In this document: piece by piece, positions 34,847 to 43,663 of the stretch
How the letters are laid out: each line of letters opens with the position of its first letter
How positions within the stretch are numbered: the stretch's first letter is position 1
Assembly: GCF_016755875.1 (NCBI RefSeq)
Contig: NZ_BNED01000003.1
Span: 62,001-126,000, forward strand
Direction: 5' to 3'
Source: Streptomyces spororaveus
GTDB taxonomy: Bacteria > Actinomycetota > Actinomycetes > Streptomycetales > Streptomycetaceae
Length of the DNA stretch: 64,000 nucleotides
Notes under the pieces: model-generated
What the model was told of the DNA's origin: nothing
The model's input: only the letters and a program-made list of their open reading frames with translations
Databases searched by the model: none
Program-made: the position numbers and the translations under genes

Positions 34847-36415
34847 CTACGGGAACGGCGGCGGGTCCTGGCAGGTCACGTCTGCGGCGGGCAGCCGGCC
34901 CGTGGCGAGGTAGGTGTTGACCGTGGCGTCGGCGCAGGAAGCGGGATCGGAGAGGTACACACCGTGCTTCTCGCCGCCCAGCGCCAGCACCATCCGTGAG
35001 CCCTTCAGTGCCTTGTGCAGGCCCTGGCCGCTGACCAGCGGGGTCTGGGAGTCCCATTCGTTCTGCACGGTCAGCACGTCGGCCCGGGTCTTCATGGGCG
35101 TCGCGGGCTCAACCGGCCGCTGCCAGAAGGCGCACGGCTTGATGTTCGACGCGAAGTCCCCGTACAGCGGGTACTTCGCCTTGTCCCGTGCCGCGTCCCG
35201 CGCGTACTGATCGGGGTCGCGCGGCCAGGTGTCGGTGTCCCCGCACACGACGGACCAGTAGACGGCCATGCCGTCGCCGCCGGAATCGGCGGCCGCCGCG
35301 CCCGGCGCCGATGCGTTCGGCGCCGCTGCGTTCGGCGCCGCTGCGTTCGGCTCGGAGGGCCGGGAGCCGGCGAGCAGTTGCTTCAGATCCGGCGCGTCGC
35401 CGTCCGCCTGCCCGGGCCCGTTCTCGGCCAGGGACTTGAGGTGCTTGATGACGGCCGAGGCTCCGTACGGGGAGAAGAACAGCGAGGGTTCCGACCTGAG
35501 GTAGTCACCCGTGATCTTCTGCCCGTCCTGGACGATCGGGTCTCTGTCGGCCCGGGCCACCAGGGCCCAGAAGGTGGCGGACACCTCTTCGGGCGTGGTG
35601 CCGAGCCCGTATCGGTCCGAGCGCTCCGCGGCCCACCGCGTCCACCGTGCGAAGGCGGGCTCCGCTTCGGTGGCCCACACCTGGATCATGCCGCGCCAGA
35701 CGCGCTGCGGATCCACCCCGCTGTCCAGCACGAAGCGGTCGGTGCGCTGCGGGAACATCTGGGAGTACACCGCTCCGAGGTAGGTCCCGTACGAGTAACT
35801 CAGGTACGAGATCTTCCGCTCGCCGAGCGCCGCACGGACGACGTCCAGGTCGCGGGCCGTGTTGCGGGTGGTGATGTGGGGAATGACGTCGCCGGACTTC
35901 TCCCTGCACTTGTCGGCGACGCTTCGCGCCCAGGCCACGTCCGAGGGGAAGGTCTCGGGCCGGTAGGCGCCGCCGAGACCCCCCTCGTCCGGGTTCAGTC
36001 CGCAGGAGATCGGGCTGCTCTTGCCGACGCCGCGCGGGTCGAAGCCGATGAGGTCGTACTGGTCCCGGACGTCCTTGGGGATCCTCGTGTTCAGGTCCAG
36101 CGGCCGGAACAGCCCGGAGGCGCCGGGGCCACCGGGGTTGAAGAGGAGGACTCCCCGCCGCTTGCCCGGGTTCTCGGTCTTGATCCGGGATATCGCAAGG
36201 TCGAGCATGCGGCCCTGGGGGTGCCGGTAGTCGAGCGGCACCTTGAGGGTCGCGCACTCGTACGTCACCGGCCGGTCGGGGCTGCAGCGGTGCCAGTCCG
36301 GTTGCTGGCGCATGTAGCCGGGGATCTGGGCGGCAGCGGCCTGGGTGGCCGTCAGCAGGGGCACGGAGGTTGCGACGAGTCCGATCGTGGCGAGCAGCGG
36401 TGCGAGGCGTTTCAT
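34847..36415 (-). CDS. Secreted tripeptidyl-aminopeptidase-type alpha/beta hydrolase
   Basis: 522 residues with a Sec signal peptide (LAPLLATIGLVATSVPLL to about residue 29). Features: LFNPGGPGASG (oxyanion loop), YDLIGFDPRGVGKS, nucleophile elbow YLSYSYGTYLG, and C-terminal TAP-like domain with TVQNEWDSQTP and catalytic His in GEKHGVY. It should remove tripeptides or short peptides from the N-termini of extracellular proteins, as the Streptomyces Slp/Tap enzymes do. A linker near residue 355-370 contains NAAAP repeats encoded by short tandem DNA repeats (about 35305-35350). Convergent with the Eis-like gene. Confidence 0.9.
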   Translation of the reverse strand: MKRLAPLLATIGLVATSVPLLTATQAAAAQIPGYMRQQPDWHRCSPDRPVTYECATLKVPLDYRHPQGRMLDLAISRIKTENPGKRRGVLLFNPGGPGASGLFRPLDLNTRIPKDVRDQYDLIGFDPRGVGKSSPISCGLNPDEGGLGGAYRPETFPSDVAWARSVADKCREKSGDVIPHITTRNTARDLDVVRAALGERKISYLSYSYGTYLGAVYSQMFPQRTDRFVLDSGVDPQRVWRGMIQVWATEAEPAFARWTRWAAERSDRYGLGTTPEEVSATFWALVARADRDPIVQDGQKITGDYLRSEPSLFFSPYGASAVIKHLKSLAENGPGQADGDAPDLKQLLAGSRPSEPNAAAPNAAAPNASAPGAAAADSGGDGMAVYWSVVCGDTDTWPRDPDQYARDAARDKAKYPLYGDFASNIKPCAFWQRPVEPATPMKTRADVLTVQNEWDSQTPLVSGQGLHKALKGSRMVLALGGEKHGVYLSDPASCADATVNTYLATGRLPAADVTCQDPPPFP

Positions 36416-36750
36416 GGAGGCGTGTCATCCTTCTTCCGGTGAAATCGCTGATGTGGCCACCGTGTTGCATCGGCGGGCAGCAGCGAATCCACCGAAAGGA
36501 TCACCCCAGGTCCCTCTCCCGTAGCATGCAATATCCGGACAAGCGGCCGAAACCCGCTGCCGAATGGCCTCCGTTCCTCGTTCCGGCGCGACCACGGCAC
36601 CGGCCGGACGCAGGCGTGATCACCGCTGGTACGCGAGGTGCGGCGACCGGCTCGGCGCACCCGGCGGACACCGCCCGCGCCCCGGCGGTCCGCCCCCTCC
36701 CCCTCACGTAGGACGCGGCCGCCGCGGTCGCGCTGTCACGTGCGGCGCCG
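36416..36750. other. Gene-poor stretch between two minus-strand hydrolase genes
   Basis: No credible frame. It should contain the promoter of the secreted peptidase (36416 side). Confidence 0.4.
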
Positions 36751-37734
36751 TCAGGGTCGCGGGTTCTCCTTGGATTCGACCCGCCCGAGAGGGTTGGGGC
36801 CGGCCGTCACCGCGTCGCGGGCCGCCTGCCAGGCGGGGTCCCCGGGGTAGAGCTCGCTGCGCAGGTAGGCCCAGGCGAGCCGGGCGAGGGCGGCGACCCG
36901 CTCGGGGTTCTCGTCCGTGGTCTCGGCGACGTCGTATCCGGAGACCCCGCCCAGCCCGTGCTCCGCGCCGAACAGGGTGAGCAGGGACTTGGGGCCCGGG
37001 GAGAGGACGTAGGGGTCGGTGTGCCAGTCCGGGCCGCTGACGGTCAGGAAGGCGGAGTCGTCCTTGTCGCCGGCGACCACGAGCGCGGGCGCCGTCATCG
37101 TCGAGAAGTCGGTGGTCAGGAGGAAGGGGTAGTTCTCGGCCGTGAACTCGGTGAGCGCGTCTCCGCCCCGGCCGGGCGCGGCGAGCAGCACGCCCGCCCT
37201 GATCCGCGGGTCGGCCAGGTCCGCTTCGGTTCCGTCGCGGGGATCGGTGAGCCGGGCGCCGAGCAGCAGGCTCGCGGTGTGCCCGCCCATGGAGTGTCCG
37301 GCGACGGCGACCCGGCTCCGGTCGAGGCGTCCGGCGAGCTGCGGGAGGGCATCCTCGATCATGGCGAGCCGGTCCAGGACGCGCGTCATGTCCTCGGCTC
37401 GGGTGCGCCAGTGCGCAGCGGCCCCGGGGGCGCCGGAGGCGTCGGGGGCCAGGCTCAGCGTCCTGGAGTCCAGGTGGGTGGGCTGGATGACGACGAAACC
37501 GCGTGCGGCCCAGACGTGCGCGAGCGGGGCGTACCCGTTCATCGAGGAGAGGTTGTTGGAGAGGCCAAGACCGTGCGAGAGGAGGATGACCGGCAACTCG
37601 CTCCCGGTCACCGGCGCGGAGATACGCACCTGGAGGTCCACGGCGCGGCCGGGAGCCGGCAGCACCACCGGGCCGACCGAGAGGACAGGGGCGGGCGAGT
37701 GGAGGGTGGCGGCTGTGCAAGCAGGTTCACTCAT
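36751..37734 (-). CDS. Alpha/beta hydrolase (dienelactone/lipase-like)
   Basis: 327 residues from ATG 37734; GAAGGG lies nine bases upstream. The core has VILLSHGLGLSNNL (oxyanion loop), RGFVVIQPTHLDS, nucleophile elbow VAVAGHSMGGHTASLL and a C-terminal region with LFGAEHGLGG, where the His is likely catalytic. No signal peptide. This is the platelet-activating-factor acetylhydrolase/chlorophyllase-like group. It is divergent from the TetR gene at 37893, with a palindrome between, so it is the likely target of that regulator. Confidence 0.85.
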   Translation of the reverse strand: MSEPACTAATLHSPAPVLSVGPVVLPAPGRAVDLQVRISAPVTGSELPVILLSHGLGLSNNLSSMNGYAPLAHVWAARGFVVIQPTHLDSRTLSLAPDASGAPGAAAHWRTRAEDMTRVLDRLAMIEDALPQLAGRLDRSRVAVAGHSMGGHTASLLLGARLTDPRDGTEADLADPRIRAGVLLAAPGRGGDALTEFTAENYPFLLTTDFSTMTAPALVVAGDKDDSAFLTVSGPDWHTDPYVLSPGPKSLLTLFGAEHGLGGVSGYDVAETTDENPERVAALARLAWAYLRSELYPGDPAWQAARDAVTAGPNPLGRVESKENPRP

Positions 37735-37822
37735 GAGCAGATGCCCTTCGATGGCCCCCGCCGCCGGCCGCGTACGGCGACGGCGGGTGTGACGGAGTGC
37801 CCGCAGTCGACTAACCTGCAAG

Positions 37823-37861
37823 CGGATCGTTGTTCCATTTAAAATATGGAACGCTGATCCG
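37823..37861. promoter_or_regulatory. Palindromic operator between hydrolase and TetR genes
   Basis: Nested inverted repeat centred at 37842: CGGATC-N3-GTTCCAT-N7-ATGGAAC-N3-GATCCG. The inner core is AT-rich in a GC-rich genome. It lies in the divergent promoter region (37735-37892), as expected for a TetR-type autoregulated operator. Confidence 0.8.
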
Positions 37862-37892
37862 TTTCGTCAACGGCCGCCGGAAGGAGAGCGCG

Positions 37893-38480
37893 GTGCCCAC
37901 AGCAGGCCCGGCCAGAGGAGCGTCCGCCCGCAGCAAGCGGGCAGACGCCGTACGCAACCAGCAGACGCTGCTCGACGCCGCCGCGGAGGTCTTCGTGACC
38001 TCGGGGATCGACGCACCGATCCGCCAGATCGCGGCCCGGGCGGGTGTCGGACTGGGGACGCTCTACCGGCACTTCCCCACCCGGGCGGACCTGGTCACCG
38101 CCGTCTACCACCACCAGATCGAGGCCTGCGCCGAAGCCGGCCCGAAGCTGCTGGCCGAGGCGGCCTCCCCGTTCGACGCGCTGCGCCAGTGGGTCGACCT
38201 CTTCGCCGACTTCCTGATCACCAAGCACGGCCTCGCCGACGCCCTCCAGTCCGACAGCGAACGCTTCGCCACGCTGCACACCCTCTTCCTCGACCGGCTG
38301 CTGCCCGTCTGCGACCAGCTGCTCGGCGCCGCCGCCGACGCCGGCGAGATCAGGCCCGGCACGCAGCCGTACGAACTCATGCGCGGCATCGGCAACCTCT
38401 GCATCGGACGCGACAGCGACCCCCGCTACGACCCGCGAAGGCTGATCGGACTGCTCCTGCAGGGGCTGCGCCTCTCCTGA
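37893..38480 (+). CDS. TetR-family transcriptional regulator
   Basis: 195 residues from GTG 37893 (AAGGAGAG upstream; the in-frame extension before it overlaps the operator). The N-terminal helix-turn-helix reads AAAEVFVTSGIDAPIRQIAA, RAGVGLGTLYRHFPTRADLV. The C-terminal ligand-binding helices start near residue 70. Probably represses the divergent hydrolase and itself through the palindrome at 37823. Confidence 0.9.
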   Translation: MPTAGPARGASARSKRADAVRNQQTLLDAAAEVFVTSGIDAPIRQIAARAGVGLGTLYRHFPTRADLVTAVYHHQIEACAEAGPKLLAEAASPFDALRQWVDLFADFLITKHGLADALQSDSERFATLHTLFLDRLLPVCDQLLGAAADAGEIRPGTQPYELMRGIGNLCIGRDSDPRYDPRRLIGLLLQGLRLS

Positions 38481-38748
38481 ACGGCCCCTTGCGCGGGCAG
38501 GATCGATCGCAGGCCGCCAGACCCCGCCGGCCCGGATCCGTTCTCAGGGCGAGCCGGCAAAGGGTCGGGGTGAGCCCGAGGGACAGGACACCCGTGAGGG
38601 TGAGCGCGGGGGCGCGCCGTGCGGGCCCGGCGCACCCCCGCGCTCCGTTGACCACGCACAGTGACGGTCGGATACTCGGCGCAACGAATGCCTGACCGGG
38701 CTTCGCCTGTGGATTCGCCGGCCACCGCCGGCGGAGAGGTGGACATTC

Positions 38749-39363
38749 ATGGGTTTTCTGACAGTGCGTGATGAGGATCCGCAGTCGCGGCCCGGGCGGC
38801 GGGCCGTGCTGGCCCGGGCGCTGGGCCTCGCGGCGGCCGGCCTGGGCACCGCGGCCGCGGTGGGGGCGGCGACCGGGCCGGCCTCGGCGTCGCCGGCGAA
38901 GACCTCCTCGCCCGCCAAGACCAAGGCGGCCCTGGCCAACCAGGCCGACTGGCGGTTCTGCACCAAGTGCTACGGCATGTTCTTCCGGGGCTACCCCACC
39001 GACGGCGCCTGCCCGGCAGGCAGCGGCCACGACGCGGCCGGCTACAACTTCAACCTCCCGTACAACATCCCCGAGACGCCCACCGCCCAGCACAACTGGC
39101 GGTTCTGCACCAAGTGCTACGGCATGTTCTTCTGGGGCTACCCCGACGACGGCCGCTGCCCCGCCGGAAACGCCCACGCGGCGGCCGGGTACGACTTCGT
39201 CCTCCCGCACGACATCCCGGAGACCGCGACCACCCAGCGCAACTGGCGCTTCTGCCCCAAGTGCTACGGCCTCTACTACTACGGCTACCCCACCAACGGC
39301 CGCTGCCCCGCCGGAAACGCCCACTCGATGGCCGGGTACGACTTCGTCCTGCCCCACCTGTAG
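38749..39363 (+). CDS. Tat-exported protein with three CxxC-GYP-CPAG repeats
   Basis: 204 residues; GGAGAGG precedes the ATG. A twin-arginine signal (RPGRRAVLARALGLAAA, cleavage after ASA near residue 48) is followed by three repeats at about 68-115, 117-164 and 166-204. Each reads WRFCxKCYGMFF, GYP, G-x-CPAG, H, AGYxFxLP. Three Cys and one His per repeat suggest bound metal, and export by Tat agrees with cofactor loading or folding in the cytoplasm. Similar repeats occur in other actinobacterial proteins; the function is unknown. Confidence 0.8.
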   Translation: MGFLTVRDEDPQSRPGRRAVLARALGLAAAGLGTAAAVGAATGPASASPAKTSSPAKTKAALANQADWRFCTKCYGMFFRGYPTDGACPAGSGHDAAGYNFNLPYNIPETPTAQHNWRFCTKCYGMFFWGYPDDGRCPAGNAHAAAGYDFVLPHDIPETATTQRNWRFCPKCYGLYYYGYPTNGRCPAGNAHSMAGYDFVLPHL

Positions 39364-39461
39364 ACCCCCCGCCCGCGCGGCGGCCGCCCCCGGGCAACGC
39401 CGCTGGCGGAAGGGGCCGCCTTCGTCAACTCCCGCCGGGTGCTGCGCCCGGGCGCACAGTC

Positions 39462-39500
39462 AGGCCCCCGCCGGGACGTCCAGACGTCCAGCGGGGGCCT
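39462..39500. terminator. Hairpin after the CxxC-repeat gene
   Basis: AGGCCCCCGC and GCGGGGGCCT are perfect arms around a 19-base loop that itself contains the direct repeat GACGTCCA. It lies about 100 bases after the stop at 39363. Confidence 0.65.
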
Positions 39501-39501
39501 G

Positions 39502-39708
39502 ATGGCGTGTGAGGTGGATTCAGCGTTGCCCGCCGGGGTGTTCGGCTTCGCGTCCCGAGACGCCGCCGCAGCGGTGGGCGGCGAGACCGTGGACGAGGCA
39601 GCCGCCGCCGTCGAACACGCCGCTCGAACCCGCTGGAGCACCCGGGAGCGCCCGGAGTGGATCGGTCTGGCCGCCCGCGCCTTCCACGGGGCCGGCTCCC
39701 CCGCCTGA
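39502..39708 (+). CDS. Possible small alanine-rich protein
   Basis: A 68-residue frame from ATG 39502: MACEVDSALPAGVFGFASRD, then an Ala-rich helix (AVGGETVDEAAAAVEHAA) and ERPEWIGLAARAFHG. The composition is plausible, but its only ribosome binding site is the arm of the hairpin at 39462-39500. It may not be a gene. Apart from this, 39364-39947 is empty. Confidence 0.3.
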   Translation: MACEVDSALPAGVFGFASRDAAAAVGGETVDEAAAAVEHAARTRWSTRERPEWIGLAARAFHGAGSPA

Positions 39709-39947
39709 CTCCCCCGCCTGGCCTCCCCCGCGGCGACGCCGCCCGAGTACAAGCCGACGGGTGAGGGCGGCAGGCCCTCACCGAGGCGTGAGCGATGATC
39801 GCCCGCTCACCCACCTGGCGCAGGTGCGGTGTCGGTCGTCCATCGGCGGCTGCCGGTTCGGTGTCGGTGGCTTGTCGGCGAGGTCCGACACCGTACGGGA
39901 GACGGCCGGCCGGAGCTCACCGGGCGGCCCCGTTCCCAGGAGGCACC

Positions 39948-41078
39948 ATGCACCTGCCCGTCACGATCATCGGCGCGGGACTCGGCGGACTTGCTCTGGC
40001 CCGCGTCCTGCACGTCCACGGAATCCCGGTCACGGTCTACGAGGCCGAGTCCTCCCCGACGGCGCGTGCGCAGGGCGGGATGCTCGACATCCACGACTAC
40101 AACGGGCAGCTCGCCCTGGAGGCGGCCGGCCTGACGGAGCAGTTCCACGCCATCGTCCTGGAGGGCCGCCAGGCGATGCGGGTCCTCGACCCGGACGGGA
40201 CCGTCCTGCTCGACAAGGCCGACGACGGCACGGGCGGACGCCCCGAGGTGCAGCGTGCCGAGTTGCGGCAGATCCTGCTCGACTCGCTCCCGGCCGGCAC
40301 CGTCCGGTGGGGGCGCAAGGTCAGCGGCACCCGCGCGCTCGGCTCGGGCCGCCACGAGGTGACGTTCGCCGACGGCAGCACCGTCGTCACCCGCCTGCTG
40401 GTCGGCGCCGACGGCGCCTGGTCACGGGTACGGCCACTGCTCTCCGCGGCCACGCCCGAGTACACCGGCACGTCGTTCGTCGAGACCTACCTGTTCCACG
40501 CCGACACCCGCCACCCGGCCGCCGCGAAGGCGGTCGGCGGAGGGATGCTGATCGCTCCCTCGCCGGGCAGGGAGATTTTCGCCCACCGGGAGAGCGGCGA
40601 CACCCTGCACGCCTACGTGGCGCTGACCAGGCCTCAGGACTGGTTCGCCGCCATAGACTTCACCGATGCCGCCGCGGCCACGGCGCGGATCGCGCGCGAG
40701 TTCGACGGCTGGGCACCGGAACTCACCGCGCTGATCACCGACGGCGACACAGCGCCGGTCCTGCGCCCCCACTACGCTCTGCCGACCGGGCACCGGTGGG
40801 ACCGGGTGCCGGGGGTCACCCTGCTCGGTGACGCCGCCCACCTCGCGGGCCCGAACGGCGAGGGCGCCAACCTGGCCATGTACGACGGCGCCGAACTCGG
40901 CAAGGCCCTCGCCGCGCACCCCGGCGATGTCGAGGCCGCGCTCACCGAGTACGAGCAGGCCATGTTCCCCCGCAGCGCCGGGGTCGCCACCTTTGACGGT
41001 GGAGAGGATCCGGGGATCGACTCCGAGTACAACACGGCCCAGGGCCTGATCGACATGATCACCGAGACGGGCCGGTGA
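39948..41078 (+). CDS. FAD-dependent monooxygenase (TetX/PHBH-like)
   Basis: 376 residues from ATG 39948, with AGGAGG upstream. N-terminal dinucleotide fold VTIIGAGLGGLALARVL (GxGxxG), then the acid VTVYEAESSP, RAQGGMLDIHDYNGQLALEA, the RAELRQILL helix with Arg and the second FAD motif VTLLGDAAHLAGPNGEGANL (GD motif). The DIHxxNGQxAL element and length are typical of TetX-like enzymes, some of which hydroxylate tetracyclines or other aromatic substrates. Substrate not inferable. Confidence 0.9.
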   Translation: MHLPVTIIGAGLGGLALARVLHVHGIPVTVYEAESSPTARAQGGMLDIHDYNGQLALEAAGLTEQFHAIVLEGRQAMRVLDPDGTVLLDKADDGTGGRPEVQRAELRQILLDSLPAGTVRWGRKVSGTRALGSGRHEVTFADGSTVVTRLLVGADGAWSRVRPLLSAATPEYTGTSFVETYLFHADTRHPAAAKAVGGGMLIAPSPGREIFAHRESGDTLHAYVALTRPQDWFAAIDFTDAAAATARIAREFDGWAPELTALITDGDTAPVLRPHYALPTGHRWDRVPGVTLLGDAAHLAGPNGEGANLAMYDGAELGKALAAHPGDVEAALTEYEQAMFPRSAGVATFDGGEDPGIDSEYNTAQGLIDMITETGR

Positions 41079-41124
41079 GCCGCTCGGGCTCCTGGAGTCC
41101 GGAACCATCGGCAGGCCGTGCCGG

Positions 41125-41553
41125 TCAATCGGTCCAGCCCCCGGTGTTCGAGTACGACTCGTAGGAGTAGCGCGTGTTGCGGTCCCACTCCTGCCCGGTG
41201 ATGCGTCTGTATGCCCGGTCCGGTGTGTAGAGCAGGCTTTCGGCCCAGACGAGGTCGGTGGCGTAAGGAGTGAAGGCGGCAGGATCTTTGAGAACGCTGT
41301 CGAATGCGGTGCGGCCGGCGGCGACGACCGCGGCACGGGTGTAGAGGAAGGCGTCTGCGCCCAGGTCGTGTCCGTACTCCTTGCGGTCCAGCCGGTAGAG
41401 CGCCCATGACAGTCGTTCGGCGAAGCCGGTGACCAGCGGCAACGGGGATCGGGCAAGCCGCTCGGTCAGCGTGTCCGCAAGGAGGTCGGCGTCCGGGTCG
41501 GGTTCTGTGGGCCTGCAGTCCTCGATGAGCTGCCAGAAGGCGTCTTCGTTCAT
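41125..41553 (-). CDS. DUF4240-domain protein
   Basis: 142 residues from ATG 41553 (MNEDAFWQLIEDCRP). MNxDxFWxLIE is the hallmark of DUF4240; further on are LSWALYRLDRKEYGHDLGAD, FLYTRAAVVAAGRTAF and YESYSNTGGW. The start four codons earlier is possible. The family is small and cytoplasmic and its role is unknown. It is convergent with the monooxygenase gene. Confidence 0.85.
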   Translation of the reverse strand: MNEDAFWQLIEDCRPTEPDPDADLLADTLTERLARSPLPLVTGFAERLSWALYRLDRKEYGHDLGADAFLYTRAAVVAAGRTAFDSVLKDPAAFTPYATDLVWAESLLYTPDRAYRRITGQEWDRNTRYSYESYSNTGGWTD

Positions 41554-41689
41554 GCCGGTGAGCATGGCGCAGGGGTCTGACAGTTCCGGCCCGGTGGCGA
41601 AGGCATGCCGGCGGGGCAGGTCCCCGGTGCGGGCGACGGTGATCGGGAGACGTACGGGCGGCTGTGACCTTCCTGCGTCGGGGTCCTGG

Positions 41690-42361
41690 TCAGGGTGACG
41701 GGAAGACGTAGGGCGGCGCGGGCGCGGGCTGCGCCCGAGGGCCCCGGCGCATGATCAGATATCCGGCCAGACCGCAGCCGAGCCCGATGAGCGCGAGGAC
41801 GAACCCGCCGATCAGGAGGCCGGCCATCGCGATGGCGAGGCCCGCGCCGTCGAACGCCCGCTCGCGGACCGCGTCCGCAGGGATCGTGCCGCTCTGTCCG
41901 TCCGACAGGAAGTAGCGGGAGTCCCGGGAGTTGACCCGGTTGTCGCCCATCACGAAGATCCTGCCGTCCGGCACCTTCACGTCATAGCTCTTGCCGTCAC
42001 CTACGGGGTCGCCCCCGGCGACGTACGTCTCGTGCAGCGGCTTGCCGTTCACCCGTACCTGCTGCCCGTCACAGCTCACCCGGTCGCCGCCGACCCCGAT
42101 GACGCGCTGGAAGACGAGAGCGGTGTCGGTGTAGCGCCCGGGCAGGTAGTAGAAGACCGCGTCGCCGCGATGGACGTCGGTGCCGTCGATCTTCTTCGTG
42201 AAGACGGTGTCGCCCTGCTCGTACGTCGGCCGCATGGCATCGGAGCCGACGCTGTGGCCGCCGAAGGCGGAGTCACCGAGCAGCCACGTGCCCGCCGCCA
42301 GCAGCACCCCCAGGGGCACCAGCACCAGCCCTGTGATCCACAGTCTTCGCCCTGGTCTCAT
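41690..42361 (-). CDS. Signal peptidase I homologue lacking the catalytic residues
   Basis: 223 residues from ATG 42361 (GGGAGGGG upstream). An N-terminal membrane segment (WITGLVLVPLGVLLAAGTWL) is followed by the S26 domain: SDAMRPTYEQGDTVF, VFQRVIGVGGDRVSC, GRIFVMGDNRVNSRDSR. A second hydrophobic segment lies near the C-terminus (AGLLIGGFVLALIGLGCGLA). In active enzymes the nucleophile Ser stands just before Met of box B (GSMxPT) and the Lys base is in KRxxGxPGD. Here those places are Ala and Gln. It probably does not cleave signal peptides by the normal mechanism. Confidence 0.85.
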   Translation of the reverse strand: MRPGRRLWITGLVLVPLGVLLAAGTWLLGDSAFGGHSVGSDAMRPTYEQGDTVFTKKIDGTDVHRGDAVFYYLPGRYTDTALVFQRVIGVGGDRVSCDGQQVRVNGKPLHETYVAGGDPVGDGKSYDVKVPDGRIFVMGDNRVNSRDSRYFLSDGQSGTIPADAVRERAFDGAGLAIAMAGLLIGGFVLALIGLGCGLAGYLIMRRGPRAQPAPAPPYVFPSP

Positions 42362-42744
42362 CCTCAGCCCCTCCCGGCAGTCCGGCCCGCACCCTATCGG
42401 CGCGGGCCGGTGCGCCTGCCAGTGGGCCGCCGGCTGGGAGCCGGCCCCGGTCTGTCCACACCGCCTCACGCTGGAACTCCGGCTGGATCGCCCCCCAGCC
42501 GCATGCCCGATGGCATCCGGGCCGAGGACGATCGGCGGCCGGGACGCCCACGACGGGTGCCGGCCCGGTGTCGCCGGCCCGGTGCCCGCGCCACCGCCGA
42601 CGAGGACGCGGACGCGGAGGCCCTGCGGCGGACTGCTACGCGTGCCGGGGCCGCCTGTCCAACGCCGCCCAGGGCGCCGGGAACGTGACGGCGGCCCGGG
42701 GAAACGGCCACCGCCGATCGGAGGTCACCCCGTGTCCGCTCACG

Positions 42745-43482
42745 TCAGCGAGGCGTGAGGAGGCAGAACTCGTTGCCTTCCGGGTCGGCCAGAACCGTCC
42801 AGGAGATTGCGGACCGGTCAAAATCGGGGGCGGTGGCTCCCAGGGCGCACAGTCGGGCTGCCTCTGCGGCCAGGTCGTCACCGGGGTAGGGGCGGACGTC
42901 GAGGTGGACGCGGTTCCACACGCTCTTGGTGTCGGGAGTGCGGACGAACTCCAGGTAGGGGCCTACGCCTTTGGCGGAGCGCATGGTCGCCTGCTCGTCG
43001 GTGACCTCGCACAGCGTCCAGTCCATCGCCTCGCCCCAGAACCGCGCCATCTCCCGTGGGTCGGTGCAGTCGACCACCACCGCGGCGACCGGCCCGGTGT
43101 CCTGGTAGACCGGACGGGGCTCCAGGACGCAGAACTCGTTGCCTTCCGGGTCGGCCATGACCGTCCAGGGGACGTCGCCCTGCCCCACGTCGGCGAGCGT
43201 CGCGCCGAGATCCTTCAAGCGCGCGACCAACTCCGCCTGATGGGCGGTCGAGGTGGTGGCCAGATCGAGGTGCACGCGGTTCTTGACCGTTTTGGGTTCC
43301 GGGCGGGCGACGATGTCGATGCAAACGGCCACGGGGTCGGGGTAGGCGAAGCCCACGGGTTCGAGGTTGGTCACGCCGGGTCCCTCGCTGTCGACACCCC
43401 AGCCGAGTGCCTCCGCCCAGAACCGGCCGAGCGCGGAGTCGTCACGGGCCTTCATATTGATCTGCACGAGTCGTGTTGCCAT
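42745..43482 (-). CDS. Two-domain VOC-family protein
   Basis: 245 residues from ATG 43482 (MATRLVQINMKARDDSAL). Two glyoxalase-like halves: the first with FWAEALGWGV, VHLDLATTS, WTVMADPEGNEFCVLEP; the second with FWGEAMDWTL, VHLDVRPYPGDDLAA, WTVLADPEGNEFCLLTP. The repeated W-T-V-x-A-D-P-E-G-N-E-F-C motif shows internal duplication. The function is unknown; many relatives are resistance or dioxygenase-like proteins. Confidence 0.85.
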   Translation of the reverse strand: MATRLVQINMKARDDSALGRFWAEALGWGVDSEGPGVTNLEPVGFAYPDPVAVCIDIVARPEPKTVKNRVHLDLATTSTAHQAELVARLKDLGATLADVGQGDVPWTVMADPEGNEFCVLEPRPVYQDTGPVAAVVVDCTDPREMARFWGEAMDWTLCEVTDEQATMRSAKGVGPYLEFVRTPDTKSVWNRVHLDVRPYPGDDLAAEAARLCALGATAPDFDRSAISWTVLADPEGNEFCLLTPR

Positions 43483-43663
43483 GCCGCAGATCCTAGAAGC
43501 TCCGCCGGCCCGCCTGACCTGCCCGAACCCGGCAGTCACGCGGGCTCGTGACGCGTAGTCATAGGGCGCGGAGGGCGGCCGTTGCGGCATGGTGTCCGCA
43601 CATCGCGTGCACCGAAGGGCCCGGCTCAGTCGCCGGGATCCGCACGCACGGCCACACCAGCGG

